A stretch of 36,951 nt of DNA from a virus, in IMG/VR virus record IMGVR_UViG_3300042090_002661, positions 1 through 36,951 of that record; one strand, given 5' to 3'. Shown here piece by piece: positions 21,009 to 27,201 of this stretch. The translations under genes and the position numbers were made by a program. Below the pieces are notes generated by a model that saw only the letters and a program-made list of their open reading frames with translations, was not told where the DNA came from and made no database searches. The first letter of the stretch is position 1. Each line of letters begins with the position of its first letter.

Positions 21009-22949
21009 ATGGATATTCCTAGTGGATTCAAATTTATCTCGTATGACGGAGATTCCGTTGGCAGACGCATCGGCAGAGCTACCATGGCTGATGATCTGGA
21101 TGAGTTGCGACACATCTCTGAGTTAATAAAAGCTGGACACGAGTTAGTCAGGCGTTGGGTGAAAGATAACAATGGTGTCTGGATTAATGGTGGAGGCGAT
21201 GAAGGGGTAGCGGCCATTCCTGGCGACTGTATTGAGAAGTTAGAACAGCTGAGAAAGGATTATGAATACCTAGTTGGGCATACTATTTCTGTGGGCGTTG
21301 GCGATAAACCCTCAGAATCTGGACGCGCGCTTCTTATGGCAAAATTAGCTGGAAAAAATAGAATCGTAAAATTTAGTCGGGCTATTGAGAAAGAAGTTGT
21401 AAAAATTAAGAAACGCGCCAAAAAGGGAGCTTTTAAATCGATGGAAGAGCACAAACTTGCCGAAGCATATTTAAAGAAAGCAGAAAATGACGATCCAAAC
21501 TCCATTGCTAATCAAAAGCCCGAAGCGACTCATGAGAATTGCGAGTGGTGTAATCAAACCGATGGCGTTGATTTAGACCATTGTACTTACTGTCACGATC
21601 AAGAGCGTGAAGAAAAATGCCCATATTGCAGCTATGATAGGCCGGTCGATGAAAAACTAGATTTTCCAGAATTAGCAGAGCAGGATTGCCAATATTGTAA
21701 AGAGAAAGACGCCGAAGAACAAAATGAGTGTAAATACTGCAATGACCCAGGCAAAAATGACATAGACGGTTCTACGCTTCCAGGACAGAGGATAGGTACA
21801 TCTCCTGATTCCACCAACGAAGCGGCCCCCGCAGGTTCCGCCGATGAAAAAGAATTGTATTCCAGAATGGATATGGCTCCCCCCGAGATTGGAAAACCAT
21901 TGCCTCCCGACAAACGGGTGCCCATTGGCCAAAATGCCCCTATGGATGTGGTTCCTAAAACTCCAGAGCAGGAAGATTCCAGATCTACTGAGAAAGATGC
22001 TGACATGGGCGAGCCTCCGGCCATTGATCCAGAAGATAATCATTCCAAAGAAGCTATGCAAGCCATAGCCAAGGAGATCGAGACCGACGGCAACCCTACG
22101 GACAAAGAAGTAAATGCGGTAGATGATGCGGCTATGCCTACGAGTAAAGAAGCAGAAGGCAATATCAGTCGTCCAAGTGGATTTGCACAGAATACTCCGG
22201 GAGATATGGGGGAAGACGGTACCAACCCTCCTACTTCGGATGAACCTGCTGGTGAAGAAGATCCGGATTATTATGGAGTGTTGGAAGCAGGCTTAGATGA
22301 GCATGCGAACGGTATTAAGAAAGAGAAATCCATTCAGATGGTTTCTCAAGCCTTAATGCAATTCAAGGCTGCCAAACAAACGTTAGAAAATATTCGAGAG
22401 CAAGCCCCCGATTTATATTCCGCTTCTATATCAATGCTAAAGGCCATGATTGAGATGGCTGGAATGTTAGGTCTTAATAGTGCCGCGTCCGCTCAGCCAC
22501 AACAGGAGCTGGGAGCAGAACAAGCAGAATTGGTGCCCAATCAACCTGAATCGAACGAGAAGCCGCCTGAAGAACAAAATGATGAATGGCATGATCCATT
22601 TCCTACCCATCCCGATCAAGGTGGCGAGGCTAAGCCTACACATTCTCCTTCCAAGAATAATCCCGCTCCCCACAGAGACATGGGAAGTGCACTTAAAGAT
22701 AGTCCCAAATCAGTTGGTGGCAGTATTGGTCAGCCAGCTGGTAAACTTTCCTCTCAACACACCACGGAACATGTAGCTAGAATTCCTACTCCTCCCGGCG
22801 CGATAAATAGTAAAGGGCAACAGAAGGTGATAGATCCCAAAACCGGCAAAACTCGTTGGATAGATCGCAAAGCTGGAATGGTACAAAGCGCCACTGGAGT
22901 ACCGATAAAATCTCCCAATAGGAATCCTCAAAGTGGATCTCAAAATTAA
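21009..22949 (+). CDS. mCpol/GGDEF-like nucleotide cyclase palm domain fused to CxxC array and disordered virion-type tail
   Basis: 646 residues. Residues 7-123 read as a polymerase-palm cyclase: a first strand with acidic residues FKFISYDGDSVGRRIG (D13, D15), the second catalytic hairpin WINGGGDEGVAAI (G62-G63-D64-E65), TISVGVG (92-98), and the closing helix AKLAGKNRIV (111-120). This is the order and spacing of minimal CRISPR polymerase (mCpol) and GGDEF enzymes, which make cyclic (oligo)nucleotides. Residues 178-244 contain five CxxC pairs (CEWC, CTYC, CPYC, CQYC, CKYC). Residues 250-646 are Pro/Glu/Asp/Asn rich with one helical segment (KSIQMVSQALMQFKAAKQTL) and a basic C-terminus (DPKTGKTRWIDRKAG). 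It sits between virion genes; the next gene starts with GTG inside it. Activity is inferred; a palm fold retained for structure is the alternative. Confidence 0.7.
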   Translation: MDIPSGFKFISYDGDSVGRRIGRATMADDLDELRHISELIKAGHELVRRWVKDNNGVWINGGGDEGVAAIPGDCIEKLEQLRKDYEYLVGHTISVGVGDKPSESGRALLMAKLAGKNRIVKFSRAIEKEVVKIKKRAKKGAFKSMEEHKLAEAYLKKAENDDPNSIANQKPEATHENCEWCNQTDGVDLDHCTYCHDQEREEKCPYCSYDRPVDEKLDFPELAEQDCQYCKEKDAEEQNECKYCNDPGKNDIDGSTLPGQRIGTSPDSTNEAAPAGSADEKELYSRMDMAPPEIGKPLPPDKRVPIGQNAPMDVVPKTPEQEDSRSTEKDADMGEPPAIDPEDNHSKEAMQAIAKEIETDGNPTDKEVNAVDDAAMPTSKEAEGNISRPSGFAQNTPGDMGEDGTNPPTSDEPAGEEDPDYYGVLEAGLDEHANGIKKEKSIQMVSQALMQFKAAKQTLENIREQAPDLYSASISMLKAMIEMAGMLGLNSAASAQPQQELGAEQAELVPNQPESNEKPPEEQNDEWHDPFPTHPDQGGEAKPTHSPSKNNPAPHRDMGSALKDSPKSVGGSIGQPAGKLSSQHTTEHVARIPTPPGAINSKGQQKVIDPKTGKTRWIDRKAGMVQSATGVPIKSPNRNPQSGSQN

Positions 22950-23679
22950 CATAGACGCGGCGGCGTTAGCTAAGGAAATCTCAGAATTTGCCAAGCAAGT
23001 AGAAGCTGACATCAAGAGAGGTGTCGCCAATCTCGCCACTATTACGCATGCCAAGGTAAAAGAGATGGCGGCTACCGAACTCAAATCCTCTAGAGAGGCT
23101 TTCATGAATAGCCTTAGTTTCGAAGAGCTCGCCGATGGTATTTGGATAGTTAGCGTTGACGAAAAAGCTTTATGGGTCGAAGAAGGCATTCCGCCCAATA
23201 CTGATATGAAACCCGCTTTGCTGAAGAATGCGGAAACATCCAAAAGCGGTGGTAAGTATAAAATCATACCTTTTGAGCACAGCAAGGCTCCTTCTCAGAT
23301 GACTCAGTCTGCGAAGAACATCGTGTCTCAGTTAAAAACCGAATTAAAAAAAGCGAATGTTCCGTTTAAAACCATCGAAAGAAACTCTGATGGTTCTCCA
23401 AGATTGGGCAAATTGCATTCACTGAATTTGCCAAGCCAAATTCCTGGCAAAGGTAATACACCCGCACTCCATGGCGTGTCTATTTATCAAACTATGAAAG
23501 GAAACGCTGTCAAAAGAGATATCATGACCTTCAGGACCGTAACAGATGGTCCCGGTAGTCAAGGAAAATGGATTCATCCCGGACTCACCGCAAAGAAATT
23601 TTTGGATAGAGCAGCGTCCTGGGCCGAGTCGGAATTTTTTGAAAAGATTTTACCTGAAATTATGGAAAGGTGGAAATAG
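22933..23679 (+). CDS. tail completion/neck protein, HK97 gp10-like
   Basis: 248 residues from a GTG start overlapping the end of the cyclase-like gene by 17 nt. An N-terminal helix (AALAKEISEFAKQVEADIKR) is followed by KVKEMAATELKSSREAFMNS, the strand pair DGIWIVSVDEKALWVEEGI, and near the C-terminus KWIHPGLTAKKFLDRAA. This pattern, a helix, a beta sandwich with an E-x-G turn, and W-I-H-P-G before a final helix, is typical of HK97-gp10-type proteins that finish the tail at the head end. No ribosome site is strong; translational coupling is likely. A GIY-YIG endonuclease gene ends directly against it on the other strand. Confidence 0.65.
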   Translation: MDLKINIDAAALAKEISEFAKQVEADIKRGVANLATITHAKVKEMAATELKSSREAFMNSLSFEELADGIWIVSVDEKALWVEEGIPPNTDMKPALLKNAETSKSGGKYKIIPFEHSKAPSQMTQSAKNIVSQLKTELKKANVPFKTIERNSDGSPRLGKLHSLNLPSQIPGKGNTPALHGVSIYQTMKGNAVKRDIMTFRTVTDGPGSQGKWIHPGLTAKKFLDRAASWAESEFFEKILPEIMERWK

Positions 23680-24498
23680 TCATTTGACATATTCAAAACA
23701 AAACCCTTTAATACACTTGTATTCTTTATTTCCCTTTCGTTTTATCTTAAGATAATTTCGCAGTGAATTTAAATTTATATTTAAACTTTCTGATGCTTCT
23801 TTTATAGAAGGATAAATAGTACCAGTTTCTAAACATTTTATCGATTTCTGACAACGCTTTTTCCCCTTTCCTGCTGCAGACATTTTCTTTTTAGTCTCTT
23901 CGGATGCTTTCCGGCCTGTCATTGCTATTCTTTGATTTTCTTTTTGTTCATCGCTTCTACTCTTACCTTTCTGCCAATTGCTCATTTTAATTTTTGTTTC
24001 TTGAGTATGTTTTTTGCCAAACCATGCTGATTTTTCTCCCCTCTGAGAGAGCGAGCATTTTATTTTAACAGATTCAGGTTGTTTTGTTCCCAACCTTATT
24101 TGTCTCATTTTCTCCCCGAATCCCGGTGGTTTTTTCTTGCCCTTTCCTGCTGCGGACATTTTCTTTTTAGTCTCTTCGGATATTTTTTGGTTTAAACCTC
24201 CTTCGTGTATATTGTATCCATTATTAATTGAGTCAAAAATTCGTATGATAAATTTTTCTCGTTCGTTCAATTCTTTCTCGTTATTAGCTCTGCACACTGC
24301 TGAAATTTCAAAATTTTCAGGGCCATATTTGTGCATAGCTCTAGTTATGGCCATATCATGTTCCTTGGATGGTCTCGTGGCCTTATATTTATGACCTCTC
24401 CATCTTTCTGATATAGTTCTTATAGTCTGTCCAACATAGAGCTTATCGTTAATTTTACAGACAATCTTATATACGTATCCATATGGCTTACTTTTCAT
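23680..24498 (-). CDS. GIY-YIG homing endonuclease with NUMOD3 repeats
   Basis: 272 residues from the ATG at 24498. This start is preferred to the one at 24516 because the predicted transcription start (about 24510) lies downstream of 24516. The domain begins GYVYKIVCKINDKLYVGQT (the GIY and YIG-equivalent YVG segments), then RWRGHK and a conserved NEREKFIIRIFDS. The C-terminal half contains repeated NUMOD3-type units (SEETKKKMSAAGKGKK twice, HTQETKIKMSNWQKGK) and a NUMOD1-like end (IYPSIKEASESLNINLNSLR). It lies between the tail completion gene and the gene at 24539, on the opposite strand, with a perfect-consensus promoter. Free-standing homing endonuclease. Confidence 0.92.
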   Translation of the reverse strand: MKSKPYGYVYKIVCKINDKLYVGQTIRTISERWRGHKYKATRPSKEHDMAITRAMHKYGPENFEISAVCRANNEKELNEREKFIIRIFDSINNGYNIHEGGLNQKISEETKKKMSAAGKGKKKPPGFGEKMRQIRLGTKQPESVKIKCSLSQRGEKSAWFGKKHTQETKIKMSNWQKGKSRSDEQKENQRIAMTGRKASEETKKKMSAAGKGKKRCQKSIKCLETGTIYPSIKEASESLNINLNSLRNYLKIKRKGNKEYKCIKGFCFEYVK

Positions 24499-24516
24499 AT
24501 TTTTCTCACTGCTCAT

Positions 24517-24545
24517 ATTATAAAGGTTAGGAGGCGTTTTGTCAA
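24517..24545 (-). promoter_or_regulatory. perfect-consensus sigma70 promoter of a GIY-YIG endonuclease
   Basis: Minus-strand TTGACA (24545-24540), exactly 17 nt, TATAAT (24522-24517). The element overlaps the Shine-Dalgarno (AGGAGG, 24529-24534) and the TTG start codon of the opposite-strand gene at 24539. Confidence 0.85.
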
Positions 24546-25540
24546 TCTTTCAAGGCGATGCTATCGTAAAACAGATGATCGATCAAGGAATTGACGACAT
24601 TCGTAAGAATCCATGGCTTATTGACCATATGCTAGAGGATTTTACTGGAAATCCCTATCTAGCTGAAAAATATGGAAAAAAGCAAATAGATGCTTGCCGA
24701 GAGTGGTTAGCCAACAATCAAATCGATGTCTACATGTTTCCGCGTGACGATCGCGACCGTACTCCCTTCATCAGCATCACCATGGGTCAAAGTTCTGAGA
24801 AATTAGACATGCGAACTGAAGGCGATCGCTCTACTGGATACAAAACTTTGTATCCGAACCAAATTGGGCGTCCCATTCCATACATAGTCAAGCCATTTAT
24901 CCCTACAGATTACGATCAGGTTACCGGCGGCATCTCGGTTCCTGATTCGGTGGATTTGAGTCTGATCGCACCCCAAATGATTTTGGTCAATCCAGCGAAT
25001 GGAACTGGCTATATAATTTTGGGTGTCTCCGATGGTCAAATAATGATCGCCCCTAATCAATTCGTGCCGGCCAGCGAGCTCGGGGTTCTTCCACATTATC
25101 AATTCTATCAAGCCAACATCGGGCGCTCATTCTTCGAAGAGAGCTATAATATCGAATGCCACTCCAGTGGTGATATCCAGACTGTTATGTGGCTCTGGTC
25201 CATCGCTGTCTATTCGCTCTTGAGATATAGACAAGGACTTTTAGAAGCTAACGGATTTGCAGAGAGCATCATAAGTTCTGGTCCTCCCATGCTCAACTCT
25301 GCTTGGACCACAGAAGGTGGAGAAAAATTTTACGTAAGAAGCATCGAGTTACGTGGACAGGTTCAAAATTCTTGGATCTCTGCGCCCCACAGATTGATAG
25401 AAAACGTCAGATTGGGGCAGCCCATCAATTGTGATACTTTCGAAGGCGGCATTAAGATCCTAAGCAACCTGAACAGTCCCCCATTTATAGCATCCACCCC
25501 ACAATCGTGGACTACAGCGGAGGATACGGACGAAGAATAG
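24539..25540 (+). CDS. putative tail/neck structural protein
   Basis: 333 residues. The start is taken as TTG because AGGAGG lies 4 nt before it and no in-frame ATG is near; the reading begins MSIFQGDAIVKQMIDQGIDD. The body has mixed strands and helices: NPYLAEKYGKKQIDACREWL, VYMFPRDDRDRTPFISITMG, SGDIQTVMWLWSIAVYSLLR. A helical segment with many aromatic residues (VMWLWSIAVYSLLRYRQGLL) in the C-terminal half is distinctive. Location between a tail completion gene and the sheath suggests a tail terminator or neck component. The family is not recognised with certainty. Confidence 0.6.
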   Translation: MSIFQGDAIVKQMIDQGIDDIRKNPWLIDHMLEDFTGNPYLAEKYGKKQIDACREWLANNQIDVYMFPRDDRDRTPFISITMGQSSEKLDMRTEGDRSTGYKTLYPNQIGRPIPYIVKPFIPTDYDQVTGGISVPDSVDLSLIAPQMILVNPANGTGYIILGVSDGQIMIAPNQFVPASELGVLPHYQFYQANIGRSFFEESYNIECHSSGDIQTVMWLWSIAVYSLLRYRQGLLEANGFAESIISSGPPMLNSAWTTEGGEKFYVRSIELRGQVQNSWISAPHRLIENVRLGQPINCDTFEGGIKILSNLNSPPFIASTPQSWTTAEDTDEE

Positions 25541-25564
25541 AGTTATTCCAATCTTATTAGTGCT

Positions 25565-25990
25565 ATGCCTGGATTTATAAAAACGCCCGCCGATGAGAAA
25601 AAATGGAATGCCATTAAGCATTCCGTCGCCAAACAGCGCGGTAAAAGTGTAGAAGATTTTTCAGATAGGGACTGGGCCACGGTTAATGCGGCCTGGCACA
25701 AATCTGAGTACGACACTATCATGAAATCCATCTTCGGCCTCTCCAACTCTGGCATGGCGGTTAGCGAGAAAGAGCCAGAAGATCTGAACAAAAAAGCATC
25801 TTTGATGCCTAAGTCGCCAACGCTTCATATTCCTTATTCTATGAAGATGCCTAAGCCAAAGAAAATGCCGACTGCGATGGATAAACCTTCTAAGTTTTTT
25901 AAAAACGAGGACTTGGGCAACGTAAAACATCCAAGTGCTTGTAAATTAAAAGATTTTTTAGATAGACATAGGGCCAAGCAACAATCTTAG
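25565..25990 (+). CDS. small basic protein, hypothetical
   Basis: 141 residues. The first 50 residues are helical (ADEKKWNAIKHSVAKQRGKS, DRDWATVNAAWHKSEYD), a pattern often met in phage virion-cluster proteins of unknown role. The rest is Lys/Pro/Met rich and probably disordered (MPKSPTLHIPYSMKMPKPKK). Contains one K-S-E tripeptide. No strong ribosome site; it is close to genes on both sides in the operon. Function unknown. Confidence 0.6.
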   Translation: MPGFIKTPADEKKWNAIKHSVAKQRGKSVEDFSDRDWATVNAAWHKSEYDTIMKSIFGLSNSGMAVSEKEPEDLNKKASLMPKSPTLHIPYSMKMPKPKKMPTAMDKPSKFFKNEDLGNVKHPSACKLKDFLDRHRAKQQS

Positions 25991-26015
25991 AAGAGTATAA
26001 TGGGAGTCCTTTAAT

Positions 26016-26855
26016 ATGTCTGAGAAGCTTTTTACAGCAAAACAAGCAGCAAGCGCCGTACTTGAGAAAGTAGGTGAAATTCTTCAGAAATCTGAACTTC
26101 ATAAAAAATCTGAAGGCCATTTTAGTATGAGTGCTGCCCCTGAAGAACCAGAAGCAGGTCGGGCCAGCCATCCCAGCAAGTGTCCAGAATGCGGTCATCC
26201 ATCTCCCGAGAGCGGCCAGGGCGATACCCTCCCTCGTTCTAAAGCTCAAGAAGATTGGCAGAAATCTGAGAAAGATAGTAAAATTCGCCAACTGCAAAAG
26301 CACGGTTTGAGTCCGGAGCAGATCAAGATACGACTAAAGAAAGAAGAAAAAGATATGGAAAAGCATGGCCTAAGCCCTGCAGAGATGAAAGCCAAGATGG
26401 CTAAAAAAGAAAAAGATTTAGAAAAACATGGACTTGGTCCAGCAGAAATGAAGGCCAAGATGGCCAAGGGCGAGGCCGAGAATTCTAAGAAATTAGGGTA
26501 TAAATTATCGGAAGCCGGCAAGGAAGAAAGACAGCCTGAAGCGTCTGACAATGCCTTCAAAGTTAAAGGCGAGAAAGAAGATAAGTCGTCCCATGATGAA
26601 AGACAGGCAGAGCAAAAAGATCCTCAGCACAATGCCGCAGAACAAAAAGAAGGCAACAACGAGTTAGCCGGTACGACTCCTACGGAAGTTGGCCAAGACG
26701 GCAAGAATAAGCCTGGATACGATGAAATGAAGGGGCATCTGAAGCTAGCAAAATTTATCGGAATGAAGCATTACAAAAGAAGCAAGGCTCTAGAAGGTTC
26801 TCAATCGCAGTCTAGCGCAGAAGCTCAACACGAAGAATCTATCAAAAACAAATAG
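26016..26855 (+). CDS. hydrophilic core-like protein with three tandem 20-residue repeats
   Basis: 279 residues, Lys/Glu rich. The N-terminal 30 residues are helical, then a C-P-E-C pair (SKCPECGHPSPESG) resembling a zinc knuckle, then three tandem units (residues about 90-151) with a K-H-G-L-S/G-P-x-x-x-K core, two of them nearly identical (EKHGLSPAEMKAKMAKK). The remaining part is low-complexity and charged. K-S-E occurs three times. Composition resembles head-core or internal proteins and the scaffold-like protein at 5980. No enzymatic motif is seen. The ribosome site is a modest GGGAG. Confidence 0.6.
   Translation: MSEKLFTAKQAASAVLEKVGEILQKSELHKKSEGHFSMSAAPEEPEAGRASHPSKCPECGHPSPESGQGDTLPRSKAQEDWQKSEKDSKIRQLQKHGLSPEQIKIRLKKEEKDMEKHGLSPAEMKAKMAKKEKDLEKHGLGPAEMKAKMAKGEAENSKKLGYKLSEAGKEERQPEASDNAFKVKGEKEDKSSHDERQAEQKDPQHNAAEQKEGNNELAGTTPTEVGQDGKNKPGYDEMKGHLKLAKFIGMKHYKRSKALEGSQSQSSAEAQHEESIKNK
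26283..26468 (+). repeat. tandem repeat of about 60 bp, three degenerate units
   Basis: Encodes the K-H-G-L repeats of the protein at 26016. The second and third units are nearly the same in protein but differ at many third positions, so the duplication is not recent. Confidence 0.7.
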
Positions 26856-26858
26856 CAC

Positions 26859-27188
26859 ATGGCAAAGAAAGAGTTTAAAAAAGAATTATTTTCAGAAGAA
26901 TCAAAGGTGCCAAAGCTTACTTTAGCCAAAAAAGATTCTAGAAGAGAAATGTCTCTTGAGGAAGCTAAGGCTTACAGGGCATCTTTGTATAAACCTCAAA
27001 AAAGAGCGCTTTCTGAGGCAGAAAGAAGGCAACAGTTTAAATTATTTTGGACCCAAAATCGTAAGAAGTTTGGAAAAAAGAAAGAATTAGAACCCATCCT
27101 GTGGATTCATCTTCAAGCAGCTGGGTATGATCAGCCGGAAAAATTTGAAGATGGAATTCAGCATTTTGGTCTAAAAAGAGTTAAGTAA
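26859..27188 (+). CDS. small basic protein, hypothetical
   Basis: 109 residues, very basic at the start (MAKKEFKKELFSEESKVPKL) with a helical C-terminal half containing FKLFWTQNRKKFGKKKELE and PILWIHLQAAGYDQPEKFED. It begins 3 nt after the previous stop and ends 13 nt before the sheath gene. In related phage layouts a small chaperone or adaptor may precede the sheath, but no family is recognised here. Confidence 0.6.
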   Translation: MAKKEFKKELFSEESKVPKLTLAKKDSRREMSLEEAKAYRASLYKPQKRALSEAERRQQFKLFWTQNRKKFGKKKELEPILWIHLQAAGYDQPEKFEDGIQHFGLKRVK

Positions 27189-27201
27189 AGGAGAAAAGTA
27201 A

